A stretch of DNA of 64,000 nucleotides from Artemisia argyi (lineage: Eukaryota > Streptophyta > Magnoliopsida > Asterales > Asteraceae): the NCBI GenBank assembly GCA_030686995.1, contig CM060707.1:87282472-87346471 (forward strand), given 5' to 3'. This document shows positions 48,308 through 61,800 of this stretch, piece after piece. Under the pieces are notes generated by a model, which was not told the DNA's origin, searched no databases, and saw only the letters and a program-made list of their open reading frames with translations. The translations under genes and the position numbers were made by a program. Every line of letters starts with the position of its first letter. Positions within the stretch are counted from its first letter, which is position 1.

Positions 48308-50606
48308 TGTAACAATTCGCAATTTCAGGTTAATTACAATTCCCGGAAAATTTTACTATTCACCTTTACTATTCATTTTTCCCGAAATTTTCCCGAAATT
48401 TGATTTTTGTTTCTTGGCCTCGAGTGATAAATCATTTCCTTGGCAAATTAAAAGTTTGACACTCATCAGATCATTTTCGTGAAAGTTAATAAGGAATTAC
48501 ACGTTTTAGGGTAAAACGTCATTCAAAAATTCTACGCACAACAAAACTCGACCGCGTTAAGTGACCCCGCATCAGAAAAATGTTTGACACACTCATGATT
48601 TATTTGAGAATTAATCATGACTGAGAAAAACAAGACCAAAATAAGCCTCGGCCGCGAAAAACTGGAATTTTCAGTTTTAAGCGATTTTACTCAGCCGTAA
48701 GCTTAGCCTATACCTACACCGCGTTTCTAAGATGATTTGAGTTTTCAACTTATTAGAAAAACTCAACATATTTTTCCCTCCTCCTTTGACCAAAAATCAT
48801 TCCTTGATTTTATAAGTCATTCCTTGATTTTTAGGCTTACGGTTTGATGTCTAAAAGACAATTAATACCAACCGACACTAGACTGAGCCCAGTCTAGACA
48901 TTATAACTCATTTTAAATCATTTTTATCCTATTAGTAAAGTAACATTTTACTTTTCTCAATTTTACGCAATATTCGTACGTTTTATGTATTACGCGTTTT
49001 AGACCCGTGTTTCCAGTTTTAGCACCCCAATGGAACCTACCACTCATTTTATATTTTATTATGGAGTATTTTGACAAGTTTAACTATTCTTCCAAGTTTT
49101 GTATTTTTACGATACCCAGTTTTACGTTTCGTGGCTTAACCATTTACGGTTATCATTTTACGGAGCCAAAACTAACTCATAAGCTTGGATAATATCATCA
49201 AAAATCAACACTTCCTCCCCAAGTATATGAACCGACTTAGGGGGAGGGATTCAACCCATAGGTGGCTTGATCTCATGCTAGGAGGCCTTAGATTGCATGC
49301 ATGTGTACAACTTGGTCTCCAAGGTTTGACAAGTCTATGAACTAACCTCCTTAAGACCCTATAAAAGCCCCCCCCCCTCTCCCCTCCTTGGCTGTCCCAT
49401 ATCACACACACACCAACACCCTTTCATTAGCTAATTTCTTCCAAGTTTCATACAAGATTCAAGTGCTACAACAACATAGAAACACTAGTTTGGTTTTGAT
49501 TCATCAAACTACTTCCAAACCCTAGAAACTTTGGTGATTTCTCTTGAGTTTGAATCCACTCAAGTCACCTCAACTTTCATCATCTCTCTTTCAAGAATAC
49601 AAGTGTAGAAAGATTGCTTTAAGTGAAGTAGGGTGAAGCTAAAGTCTATCAAAGTCCTTTTCCTTACATGCTACTTACCTTTCTTTGTAGAAAGCCAAAG
49701 TTGTAAGCCAACTCTAAGACACTTCCTTGCTTAAATATCATTATCATGTTATTTACATATCATTCATGCTATATTATGTCTTGTGATCATGTCCATGATG
49801 TATAAAAATGAGTAAAACAAGTTATTGAAAATGATTGTTAAGTTAAGTTACTTAAACAAGTAAACTAGTGACTTTCTTGGTGAAATCTGATGAAAATGGT
49901 AAAATTATGATATTGAATCATTAGATATTGTAGTAGAGGACCTAACAAGGAAACTATAGCAATTTGAACTACCTAAAACGAGTATACGAGTCAAAAGTTA
50001 TGACCATTTGAAGGTACCAAAACTTTGCGGCAAAGCTGCCAAAATAGCTTCTGTTACAGAAACATAAAACACGCAAAAAGAGGCCTTTCTGGTCCATTTC
50101 ATGAAAAAGTTAAAGCACGAAAGTTGTCCGGAATCACGTTTTCTTCAAAAACTTTGGAGCACGTCTCCAGAAAACCAATAACGAATGAGATTTTTCTCAG
50201 TTTCTTAACAGCTATTTACATATATATAAGTCACTATATAAAGATTATGGTTTAAAAAGAACAAGAGGTCTAATGACCTAGAATCAAGACCACAACCATG
50301 GCTAAAGCCAAGGATTAGTCTCAATACCATGGAACAATGACCAAAGGTCATGACAAGGCTATGAACTAAATGACCATATCAACATACCAAGGCGAAAACA
50401 TGAGCTAACGACCATATAAACTTACCAAGGCAAATACATGAACTAGAGAAGTTGGCGATAACTTGAACATACAATTTGGATCTACTTCATCTAAAAGAAC
50501 CATGAGATACAAGTTATAAGAAACTTACCCTAATAACAATCTTCATGTAATGATAAACTTTCCTAAGTTTATTCAAATATCGGACATGTAACTTTTCGGA
50601 TCAAAA

Positions 50607-50608
<2 letters not shown>

Positions 50609-50658
<50 letters not shown>
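50609..50658. repeat. TA microsatellite in LTR
   Basis: About 50 bases of TA, some 370 bases upstream of the donor-like block at 51024, the same relative order as the TATA-rich stretches of the other LTRs. Confidence 0.9.
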
Positions 50659-50659
<1 letters not shown>

Positions 50660-51023
50660 TTTATCAACTACTACAATAGTAGGGAGCCTTATGTGAGGAG
50701 TTCATTATGTAAGCCGTCGAGATGAGTTGTGGATTTACGAATTAAAGTGTCCTGGCTCCTCGAACGTTTACTACATGACTTTTGAATTATGTCGGCCCGA
50801 ACGGTAGTAAACGATATATAAACTATACATGTTTCATGAATCATTTCTTCTCAAAGACTTACACTATACATCATACCACATCATGGACTAAATGCAAGAT
50901 ATATATTGGCATGTTTATGTTTCCTTAGACATTATTCCAAACCTAAGTTACAACAATTATTCTAGGTTGCTCGTAGAAGTTCTTACGGCATATCCATCAT
51001 TCTCATTATACGTCATCCAACTC

Positions 51024-51042
51024 AAGGTGAGTTCATAGCCCC
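51024..51042 (+). promoter_or_regulatory. Conserved splice-donor-like block
   Basis: AAGGTGAGTTCATAGCCCC, the clearest version of the block shared by Tekay-like LTRs here. Confidence 0.5.
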
Positions 51043-51553
51043 ACTTTCCATTACTTAATTGTTTTACAAACCCTTGGGGGAGGGGGGAATACATGCTATT
51101 TTAACCGAACACAATGCTTTCAAATTGTATGCTTGCCTGATTGTTTTATTATCACTAAGTACCAGCCTTGCTAAACAGAGATCTCTTATTATGAACCATT
51201 TAATCACTAGCAATAGTGAGCGCGAATATTATGAATAGGCCTATTGGGATTGACGAATCCCATTTGTATTGACTAAATTCATACAAATGCATTAATATTT
51301 GAGACATGGGTATGACAGCAAAGTACCTACCGGGATAAATCTGCCAATCGATATTGGTACACGTTAACGTTTTGGTGTCATAAGCTTAGTAATGATAATA
51401 ACTGTTTTGTTTTCCAAACATTGGTGTGAGTCTATAGCTCACACTACCAACATATTGTGTTCAAACAATAAACAAACTCTATGAATATCACTCAACCTTT
51501 GTGTTGACCTCTCAAGCGTGTATTTTAGGTTCATGAAGATCAAGGATGGCACG

Positions 51554-54500
51554 TGTAACACCCCCAATTTTGAAATATTTGCAGCGGAATAAAGATTGGG
51601 TGTTACTTCACAGCTCATAGTTTTTCAGTAGAAAATGATTTTCTAAAAATATTTATCATTCGAATTTTTATAAATATCAGAGTTTTCAAAATGAGGTCCC
51701 AGTGGTTTTTAAAAATTTGTTAAATAGGTTTTCGAATGATAATAAAATTTTATTGCCTTTGTGAGAATTTCGTGCTCTTCCGTCCCATCCTTGCTCGTTA
51801 TAGACCTGAGGTAACATGCTAAAAGTCAACAAAAGTTGAGTGATATTCATAGGTTTAAGTTTAAAAGATTGAACACAAGTTATAAGTGATAATTGCACCG
51901 TCGTACAATTATAAGTTAAAAACAATTGTTATTGCATTAAGCTCATGACGCTCAGCCGATTAACAGATCTCATCACGAATGATGGATTATAGTAACAGGG
52001 GGCCCTCGGGATAGGTTCTTGCCAGTAACCTATTAGATTTCAAATAAAGTGTGTTTGGCTGTTTTCTCGAACTCCCAAACGGGGATGGTCAGTCCCTAAT
52101 AGATCTATCCACAATTATTTACGTTCACCTCCTGGGTGACTAAGGCTCATGATATGAGTGGCTTTTAGCAAGGAAAGGTACTTAAGCAATAACGAGATCA
52201 GGTAAAGCATACCAAGAAAATACTTGTGTTCAGTTTGTAAAAACTAGCATGTATCCCCCTCGCAGGGTTTATAAAACATTTAAACAAGTAAAGGCGAGGC
52301 TATGAACTCACCTTAGTGGTTTAGTGAATAAAAATATCGATACTCAGTTTGCAAAATGGGAACGGCTCCACACACGACCTAGATAATATATGGCAAGTTT
52401 TAGGGTTTGATAGTCTAAATGTTTTAATCGCGAGTAGTTTTTAAATGCATGATTTGTTAATTTGACGTTAGTAAGACTCTTGGTTTTTGTAGTATATTGT
52501 TCGTTTAGTATAGTTATATATAACGTAAGGTTTAATAATAATAATAACAACGATAGTTTGAAATAAAACGTAACGTTTAATAATAGTAATAATAATAATA
52601 GTTTGAAAATAGACGTAACGTTTAATAAAATAATAGTTTGAAAATAACGTAAAGTTTAATAGTAATAATAGTAATAAAAATAATATTTTGAAAATAACGT
52701 AAAGTTTAATAGTAATAATAGTAATAAAAATAATAGTTTGAAAATAACGTAACGTTTAATAATAATAATAGTAATAATAATAATAGTTTGAAAATAAACG
52801 TAACGTCGTGACGTGAACTCGTAAAAATAGAAAGTAAAAATAAAAATATTAATTTTATATATCTGGCTCTTGTATTTTCTAAAAATTTACACTTTTTACC
52901 CTAACGGCGTTAGCGTTACGCCGTTAGTCCAAAATTAAATATATTTACATTTTACGTCCAAAACTTTATATTTCTTACACCTTTCACCCTAGAGTTTATA
53001 AAAATCATTTTTCACCCCTTTAATTTACGAAATGACATTTTATACCGAAACTTTGAAAAGTTGACACTTTTAACCCGATTTTCATATAATTTGCAATTTT
53101 AGTCCAAAATTCACAATTTTCAAAACTTAATGTTTTTATTTCCTAAATAGTTTCAAAACAGCTTATTGAGCTTATTCTACCAGCTTATTAGTTCAAAAAT
53201 TTAATTTGATAGCTTATGGGCTTTTAACGAAATGTAAGGCCCGTTAGTGTTTTTAAATCCAATGTGCCTACGGGGTTTTTGGGCTTTGTTTTGGGCTAGG
53301 GTTAGAAGTATAAAAACGTTGCCAATCAGCTTATTGTAACAGCTTATACGATCAGCTTATTTTGAAATGATTGGGCCTTAAGGCCCAGTCGACACTAAAA
53401 TTTTTCCAAAACTAGTTTCCAAGTCGATTTGCTTGGTGACTTTTATAGGTTCAAAACGCGATTTTTATTATAAAGTTTTTATACGAAAATGATTGTTTGT
53501 CATGAGGACAATTAGTTTGTGAAATAAAATGGCATGCTTGTTAAGTAAAATTTAAAGATGTACGTGCGTTTTGGGCTTGCATGGGACGAGTTTTTATAAA
53601 AATAAAGACTTAGAAAATTTTAATAGTTTTCGATACTTGTTTGTATACGTTAGAAATGTATTCTAAAATAGGTTGTACGTAGCTTTTTAGTTTCAAAACT
53701 CTACATAGTTTATTTGTTAAGGTGTGAAATATATAGACGAACGTAAAATATATATATGTTGTATATTTAGTTTTTGAATAAAGAGATGCAATTGTGTATG
53801 TCGCGTAAAAAAAAATAATGCAAATGAAAGTTTTATAAAAATATTGAAAAGAGTTTTGTTAGGACTTACGACACTAAAGTGGTGGTTAAAACAAGACGTA
53901 GAGTCGAGAAGTGAGTGAGATGAGTACGTAGTGTGTATGTGTGCTCGACCAAGGTTCACAAACAATAACGTGTTTCTCCTAGACACCACACGAATTCCTT
54001 GATTTCCTAGCCAATGCTTCGACTCAAGAACTAGACTCTACTTGAAATATTTGGTTATTTTTGGTTTGCATGGAAAATGAAATGAAAGTATTGCATGCAT
54101 GGGGTTTTTATATGGAACCTAGTGTATGCTAGTGTCTAAAATTTATGGTGATGTGATGGTTACTTGCATTCACAAGTCATGAAAGTGTAAGAGTAACAAG
54201 TTACTCCATGTTTTGTTTCTATCTTGGTCGACATCTCCATTTCCAAAATAAACATGAGAATTGAAAGTTTTTAAAAAGGCATGATACTTTCTTTAGTGAA
54301 TAAAATAGGGTAGAGTGTGCATGATTTAGGGGAGTACAAGTTTGGTTGAAATATGCATGTCGACCATGATTTCTTTTGTTAAACGATTTGAAATTTTGGC
54401 TAGGCTTGGTGATGGTTGATCAAATGTAATATTTAGACTTGAAATTGTGTTAGAAATATTTTTAGGACTTTATAGAAACAAACGAGGCTTAAAACGGTTT

Positions 54501-55306
54501 AGTTTTGGATTAGATGAGATTTTATGAAATGGTTTTTGGGACATATGCTTTGCCCAGTAAAACGTACCTAGACTCGACGTGAGGAACCTAAAAATCGACA
54601 CTCTAAATGTTGGCTTGGGGAGGAACGAGGGTGTGTAAAAATATGTGTGTGTCGTGTGTAGGATTTGAGCATACAAGGCTCGTTTCTTACTTGTCCTAGT
54701 CGAGTGGAATGAAAAACAAAAGAAAGAAGAATGGGCTTAATTTGGTTTGGGCCGTGAATAGTAACAGGCCAAAAATGACGTTGGGCTTAGGGTGAGATTT
54801 AGGGTCCGTTTAGGTGTATTTTAGGATTAGTAAAATCTTAATTGTGATTAGTGATAAGTTTAGAAATTAATTAGTGAGACGTTTACGTGAGTCCGAGAGT
54901 GAATAGTGTTTTGTGAATAGTGTTTTGTGAATAGTAAATTTTTTGAAAAACATCTCGATATCACTAACCGACTCCAAAAATGATGAATAGTGAAATGATG
55001 AATAGTGTTTTGTGAATAGTAACCGATGAATAGTAATTTTGAAAAAATGTCGGAAAATGCAGGTTTGTAACGAATAAAAGAAATTTTTAATATTCTCGCG
55101 ATTTTAGACTATAGTGGTACATGTGTGAGCATCGTTCCAAGCAAAAAGAATCATGAATATCGTAGTGATTTCAAGTAACATAGCATATAAAATATATATA
55201 GAAAAAAAAAATTTTGTTATTGGTAAAAACGTTAATAATTTACATAATGATATATTTGTCTTTGATTTACTTTTATTATTTATAGGGAAATTTACGGGGG
55301 ATTACA
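51554..55306 (-). repeat. 3' LTR of the non-autonomous element
   Basis: In plus-strand view TGTAACACCCCC to GGGGGATTACA. It keeps the donor-like block at 52296-52314 (minus AAGGTGAGTTCATAGCCTC), and has TAA-rich tandem repeats (52519-52806), AGCTTAT words (53160-53385) and ACTATTCA motifs (54888-55033). Confidence 0.92.
52519..52806. repeat. Tandem repeat of AACGTAA(A/C)GTTTAATAATA...TAGTTTGAAAAT units
   Basis: Six or so units of about 35-60 bases, each with an ACGTAACGTTTAATA head, a TAA trinucleotide run of variable length and a TAGTTTGAAAAT tail. The same array is in the other LTR at 59768-60060, with small changes in TAA number. Confidence 0.85.
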
Positions 55307-55330
55307 GTACCTACCCCTCATTCTGAATTC
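55307..55330 (-). other. Polypurine tract of the non-autonomous element
   Basis: The minus strand reads AATGAGGGGTAGGTAC right before the 3' LTR, preceded by a GAATTC...GAATTC segment also seen at the same place in the intact chromovirus. Confidence 0.6.
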
Positions 55331-55679
55331 CGTCCCGGAATTCAAGTTTAACTAAATTCTGGTATTAGGAAATTTCGATCAGAGGGTTGTCGAGAGATTA
55401 AGATTTAGGAGACGCGGTTTATTTAGACTTATTTGTGCTAGGCAGGATCTAGTAACTGGTGTATTTAAGGGTTGTGAATATTGAAGGTAGTGGTTTTGAA
55501 TAGTAAAATAACGGCTAGGTGTACCGTACCCAACGGTCGGGAATAGTGATCCTAACGGTCCGTAATAGTGATCTAACGGCTAGTTTTCTTCCTACATATT
55601 CTCCTTTCAAATTTCCATTTCTTCCACCAACCATTTTCCTATCATTTCACATTTCCTATTCTTAATACTTCCGAAAAAA

Positions 55680-55844
55680 ATGCCGAGCCTAATTACTATT
55701 ATCGCAATGGTATATACTGTTGTTGCCATCACCTATTTGACTTTTGTTACGGATGAAGATTATGCAATTTTGGTCGGGATTTTGGGGTTCCTAATACCAC
55801 TCATGGTTCTATCGTATGCGGTTGATAAGGCATGGAGGCACTAG
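55680..55844 (+). CDS. 54-residue two-helix membrane ORF, antisense to the element
   Basis: From ATG 55680 to TAG 55844 the frame encodes MPSLITIIAMVYTVVAITYL at the start, then an acidic turn (TDEDY, residues 24-28), a second hydrophobic segment (AILVGILGFLIPLMVLSYAV, 29-48) and a basic end (DKAWRH). Two membrane helices linked by a short acidic loop are predicted. The ATG is preceded by a long TC-rich leader-like stretch and CCGAAAAAA, and followed by AATAAATG (about 55927), like a small mRNA. It is on the opposite strand to the element. I do not recognise the protein. It could be a captured host gene, an antisense ORF of the element, or chance. Confidence 0.45.
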   Translation: MPSLITIIAMVYTVVAITYLTFVTDEDYAILVGILGFLIPLMVLSYAVDKAWRH

Positions 55845-56444
55845 TCTTGAGCTAGGGTTGTTTTAACTTAATTCCTTGTCGTGTTTCTATGTAATCCTCA
55901 ATATGTTATGTTTCTATGTAATCCTCAATAAATGTGAGATAAGACTTATTTGTCCTTTGGTTTAGAAACTAGTCTTGCTATTGTTTCTAATGGTGTACTT
56001 ATACTTATCTTTTAGAATAATCAGAGTAATCCATCCTATGGTGGTCCTTGCTATGGTTTTGTTGGTGGAGGTTTTTCTATTTGTACTTTTGTTGGTTTCT
56101 CGTCGTAGTGACGAAGGAATAGGATAGGTATTTATTGTAGTTTGTAATATTTGTTAATAGTTCAGTTTATTTATATTTGTTGCTTTTAAATGAAGATTGT
56201 TATTTAGTAAATTTGCCATTATGATTGTTCCTTCATAACATGATTCTTCCTAAATTAGACATAGTTGATCAGGCTATGTATAATTGAGGACTAAATGATG
56301 TGATGTTTGGCTCAGTCACAGTGGTATTTATGTTTTTCTTTAAGTTGTTTTAGATGGTGTTCAACGTTTTGTTATTATGATATAATACGTAATTTCTTTT
56401 AAGAATAAAGTAGGAACTTTATTCATTGATTTATTTATTTATTT

Positions 56445-56582
<138 letters not shown>

Positions 56583-56887
56583 TGAGTCAGAAATTTCTAG
56601 GGAAATAACAGTATACTGTTAATGGAATAGGAATTTGAGATTGACGTAGATTATAATTATTTCGGGAATATTACAAGGTAGATTTTTTTTTTTTTTTTTT
56701 TTTTTTGATACGGTAGAAGGATAGTTGTTATACTTTAGGTTACATCCATCGTAACTTAAAGTAAAGTACAAGGAAGAGGTACAATCAGGAAATTTTTGAA
56801 CTAGAGTTTATTTATTCACGACAGGAATTTATTCATCTGCATAAACCTAGCAATCATTCCCATGATACCACCGACGTCCTTGTAGAG

Positions 56888-56890
56888 TTT

Positions 56891-56925
<35 letters not shown>

Positions 56926-56936
56926 TTTTTTTATTT
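56888..56936. repeat. TTTA tetranucleotide repeat
   Basis: Eleven or twelve TTTA units in a row, next to the gag remnant. Confidence 0.9.
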
Positions 56937-56967
56937 CCTAGCGAAAGTCTTTAAAGGTTCCTCATTT

Positions 56968-57207
56968 CTAAGAGTTTTGCTTTTGTTTATTTCCATTAGG
57001 TATAACTCTTTGCCTAATTCCTTGGTTATGGGTGATGGTAGGGTTAGCCATTCCTTCTGGCATTTTAAAGTGGGTTGGCCTATATTCCATGTAGTTTTCC
57101 TGCTTATTGGAGATGTCCATTTCTCCCCTTGGATCAACTATGGAAGTCCCTTCTAGTACTACTGATACGATGTTGGTTACCAATTTCCTGACGGCTTCAG
57201 TAGTCAT
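56968..57207 (-). pseudogene. Gag N-terminal remnant of the non-autonomous element
   Basis: The 79-residue frame begins MTTEAVRKLVTNIVSVVLEGT, the same pattern as [21 protein letters not shown] of the intact Gag-Pol. After about 30 residues similarity is lost and no Gag core or zinc knuckle follows. It shows that the element was derived from a Tekay-like parent by loss of the rest of gag and all of pol. Confidence 0.6.
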
Positions 57208-58030
57208 GGTGGTTTTTTATGAAGATGGAGTACATGTATTGTTTACGTTATCCATCTTCTGAAATCATTAATGAAACTTAACTTAGAATCCTTCTGATGT
57301 CAGAATAATTCAAATGAAGGTAATTATTTCATTGATGATAGACTGAATTGACTCCTTACTGTAATCTAATTTCAAGATATGTCCGCGTTGTATCATAGAT
57401 AGATAATCAATTCTTGATATGAGATTACTAAGGAACAAAACGATTCGTCCACTAAAATAAATTTTCTCTCTCTTGAAAATTTAATTATAGTATGTTTAAG
57501 AATTTCTTACAATTGTAAGAAATCTTACGGTAGATTTGAATAGTATTGTAGAAGTTATCATAATATTAATAACTTGACTGATCGTTTTTGTAAAACAATT
57601 AGTACAAGGTCTCTTATTAATATATCAGAAATCTACGTGGAGTTATTTCATCAAGGGAGGTAACAATTGATGAGATTTTTGCATGAAATTCTGAGGATTC
57701 ATAGTATGCATGCTTGATACGAAAGAAAATGATTGATTTATAACGGAGAGATGTAACGGAAGAGGAGGTTATTATAGATTTGATTTCAAGTTCTGAAGGG
57801 TTCAGGTTCATTGAACATTACATGAAATACTAACCAAGTCTGTCTGGTTTAGTAGATGCAGCAGGGATACTTGTAAACTTAAGATTAGTTACGCCTCTGA
57901 CGCAAATATCTAATCTCTTTCTCAAGTTCAAGTTGTGCTGCTTCCATGTTTGAGAAACGTTCCTGACACATGTTCATTTGGTTTTCCATCATACACTCTA
58001 ATGCGGCAATCTTGGCTCCTGGCTGTCTCT
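57208..58030. other. Interior of the non-autonomous element, no recognised gene
   Basis: This lies between the gag remnant and the pre-gag ORF remnant. It is AT-rich with short ORFs lacking motifs (for example 57617-57811, minus). It corresponds in position to the gap 30957-31377 of the intact element. Confidence 0.5.
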
Positions 58031-58450
58031 CTAGCCATCCACTCTTTTGAATAATGCGTCAAGGTTATGGTCGTACCATTCAAATTTTGTTGGTCGTAAA
58101 CCTTTCAGCTGTTCAGTGTGAGCCTCTAATGTGCTGGCTTGTTGATAAACAAGAGTCCATATTGAGTCAGGTGTGCTTATATCGTAGTTGGGGGAATTAG
58201 GTGAGGATAAGGTATTTGGGATCTCTGGTATTGGGGAATCTAAAGTGTAGGGTAATGGAGAATTTGGCTCAACATTCGTCCACGGCCTCTCTTGACGTGA
58301 ACTTTGTCCAACTTCGAATGTTGCCTGGCCACCAATCACATCTTCATATGATTCAGTAGCTCTCCTAAGTTTTTGACGTAGAGGTGAAGAAATAGGTGAT
58401 GATGAGAGTGATTTCTATATTAAGTTGGGGCTGTGATATTTGTACGTAGG
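58031..58450 (-). pseudogene. Pre-gag ORF remnant of the non-autonomous element
   Basis: The open frame 58031-58339 encodes ATFEVGQSSRQERPW near its start, and the sequence upstream in the same frame (to about 58420) encodes SPLRQKLRRATESYED. Together these match the PLRKRARF and VGECSRAAAARE order of the intact 369-aa ORF. The rest is Pro/Ser/Asn-rich, then TLEAHTEQLKGL, a weak parallel to its coiled-coil part. The segment before is broken. It is the third copy of this ORF in the window. Confidence 0.6.
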
Positions 58451-58786
58451 GATCTTCAGTGTTCGGAGAATTTTGATTGACGGGGGATGTATTAGTATTA
58501 CGGAGAGTAGTTTTGGCGTTCAAGGAAGTTTTTGGAGACGTGTTACTGTAGTAACCAGGAATAGTGTTTTATAAGCTACTTTTACGTTATAGCTATAATA
58601 GTACGGATGAAATAATAATTATCTAAGCGCAATTTCTAAACATGCAGAATAATCTTAACAGATAATGTACTCAGCAAGGTAGTATGCAGGCACGGAAAGC
58701 ACGAAGAGTGTAGGGCTATAAAATGTTTTGTTTATAAAAACGGTTATAGTTCAGATCTAAAATAGATCTGTTTCGCTATAACCAAA

Positions 58787-58799
58787 GCTCTGATGCCAA
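58787..58799 (-). other. Primer-binding site of the non-autonomous element
   Basis: The minus strand reads TTGGCATCAGAGC two bases inside the 5' LTR. Confidence 0.85.
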
Positions 58800-58801
58800 T
58801 C

Positions 58802-61800
58802 TGTAACACCCCCAATTTTGAAATATTTGCAGCGGAATAAAGATTGGGTGTTACTTCACAGCTCATAGTTTTTCAGTAGAAAATGATTTTCTAAAAATAT
58901 TTATCATTTGAATTTTTATAAATATCAGAGTTTTCAAAATGAGGTCCCAGTGGTTTTTAAAAATTTGCTAAATAGGTTTTCGAATGATAATAAAATTTTA
59001 TAGCCTTTGTGAGAATTTCGTGCTCTTCCGTCCCATCCTTGCTCGTTATAGACCTGAGATAACATGCTAAAAGTCAACAAAAGTTGAGTGATATTCATAG
59101 GTTTAAGTTTAAAAGATTGAACACAAGTTATAAGTGATAATTGCACCGTCGTACAATTATAAGTTAAAAACAGTTGTTATTGCATTAAGGTCATGACGAT
59201 CAGCCGATTAACAAATCTCATCACGAATGATGGATTATAGTAACAGGGGGCCCTCGGGATAGGTTCTTGCCAGTAACCTATTAGATTTCAAATAAAGTGC
59301 GTTTGGTTGTTTTCTCGAACTCCCAAACGGGGATGGTCAGTCCCTAATAGATCTATCCACAATTATTTACGTTCACCTCCTGGGTGACTAAGGCACATGA
59401 TATGAGGGGCTTTTAGCAAGGAAAGGTACTTAAGCAATAACGAGATCAGGTAAAGCATACCAAGAAAATACTTATGTTCAGTTTGTAAAAACTAGCATGT
59501 ATCCCCCTCGCAGGGTTTATAAAACATTAAAACAAGTAAAGGCGAGGCTATGAAGTCACCTTAGTGGTTTAGTGATTAAAAATATCGATACTCAGTTTGC
59601 AAAATGGGAACGGCTCCACACACGACCTAGATAATATATGGCAAGTTTTAGGGTTTGATAGTCTAAATGTTTTAATCGCGAGTAGTTTTTAAATGCATGA
59701 TTTGTTAATTTGACGTTAATAAGACTCTTGGTTTTTATAGTATATTGTTCGTTTAGTATAGTTATATATAACGTAAGGTTTAATAATAATAATAACGATA
59801 GTTTGAAATAAAACGTAACGTTTAATAATAGTAATAATAATAATAGTTTGAAAATAGACGTAACGTTTAATAAAATAATAGTTTGAAAATAACGTAAAGT
59901 TTAATAGTAATAATAGTAATAAAAATAATATTTTGAAAATAACGTAAAGTTTAATAGTAATAATAGTAATAAAAATAATAGTTTGAAAATAACGTAACGT
60001 TTAATAATAATAATAATAGTAATAATAATAATAATAGTTTGAAAATAAACGTAACATCGTGACGTGAACTCGTAAAAATAGAAAGTAAAAATAAAAATAT
60101 TAATTTTATATATCTGGCCCTTGTATTTTCTAAAAATTTACACTTTTTACCCTAACGGCGTTAGCGTTACGCCGTTAGTCCAAAATTAAATATATTTACA
60201 TTTTACGTCCAAAACTTTATATTTCTTACACCTTTCACCCTAGAGTTTATAAAAATCATTTTTCACCCCTTTAATTTACAAAATGACATTTTATACCAAA
60301 ACTTTGAAAAGTTGACACTTTTAACCCGATTTTCATAAAATTTGCAATTTTAGTCCAAAATTCACAATTTTCAAAACTTAATGTTTTTATTTCCTAAATA
60401 GTTTCAAAATAGCTTATTGAGCTTATTCTACCAGCTTATTAGTTCGAAAATTTAATTTGATAGCTTATGGGCTTTTAACGAAATGTAAGGCCCGTTAGTG
60501 TTTTTAAATCCAATGGGCCTACGGGGTTTTTGGGCTTTGTTTTGGGCTAGGGTTAGAAGTATAAAAACGTTGCCAATCAGCTTATTGTAACAGCTTATAC
60601 AATCAACTTATTTTGAAATGACTGGGCCTTAAGGCCCAGTCGATACTAAAATTTTTCCAAAACTAGTTTCCAAGTCGATTTGCTTGGTGACTTTTATAGG
60701 TTCAAAACGCGATTTTTATTATAAAGTTTTTATACGAAAATGATTGTTTGTCATGAGGACAATTAGTTTGTGAAATAAAATGGCATGCTTGTTAAGTAAA
60801 ATTTAAAGATGTACGTGCGTTTTGGGCTAGCATGGGACGAGTTTTTATAAAAATAAAGACTTAGAAAATTCTAATAGTTTTTGATACTTGTTTGTATACG
60901 TTAGAAATGTATTCTAAAATAGGTTGTACATAGCTTTTTAGTTTCAAAACTCTACATAGTTTATTTGTTATGGTGTGAAATATATAGACGAACGTAAAAT
61001 ATATATATGTTGTATATTTAGTTTTCGAATAAAGAGATGCAATTGTGTATGTCGCGTAAAAAAATAATGCAAATGAAAGTTTTATAAAAATATTGAAAAG
61101 AGTTTTGTTAGGACTTACGACACCAAAGTGGTGGTTAAAACAAGACGTAGAGTCGAGAAGTGAGTGAGATGAGTACGTAGTGTGTATGTGTGCTCGACCA
61201 AGGTTCACAAACAATAACGTGTTTCTCCTAGACACCACACGAATTCCTTGATTTCCTAGCCAATGCTTCGACTCAAGAACTAGACTCTACTTGAAATATT
61301 TGGTGATTTTTGGTTTGCACGGAAAATGAAATGAAAGTATTGCATGCATGGGGTTTTTATATGGAACCTAGTGTATGCTAGTGTCTAAAATTTATGGTGA
61401 TGTGATGGTTACTTGCATTCACAAGTCATGAAAGTGTAAGAGTAACAAGTTACTCCATGTTTTGTTTCTAGCTTAGTCGACATCTCCATTTCCAAAATAA
61501 ACGTGAGAATTGAAAGTTTTTAAAAAGGCATGGTACTTTCTTTAGTGAATAAAATAGGGTAGAGTGTGCATGATTTAGGGGAGTATAAGTTTGGTTGAAA
61601 TATGCATGTCGACCATGATTTCTTTTGTTAAACGATTTGAAATTTTGGCTAGGCTTGGTGATAGTTGATCAAATGTAATATTTAGACTTGAAATTGTGTT
61701 AGAAATATTTTTAGGTCTTTATAGAAACAAACGGGGTTTAAAACGGTTTAGTTTTGGATTAGATGAGATTTTATGAAATCGTTTTTGGGACATATGCTTT

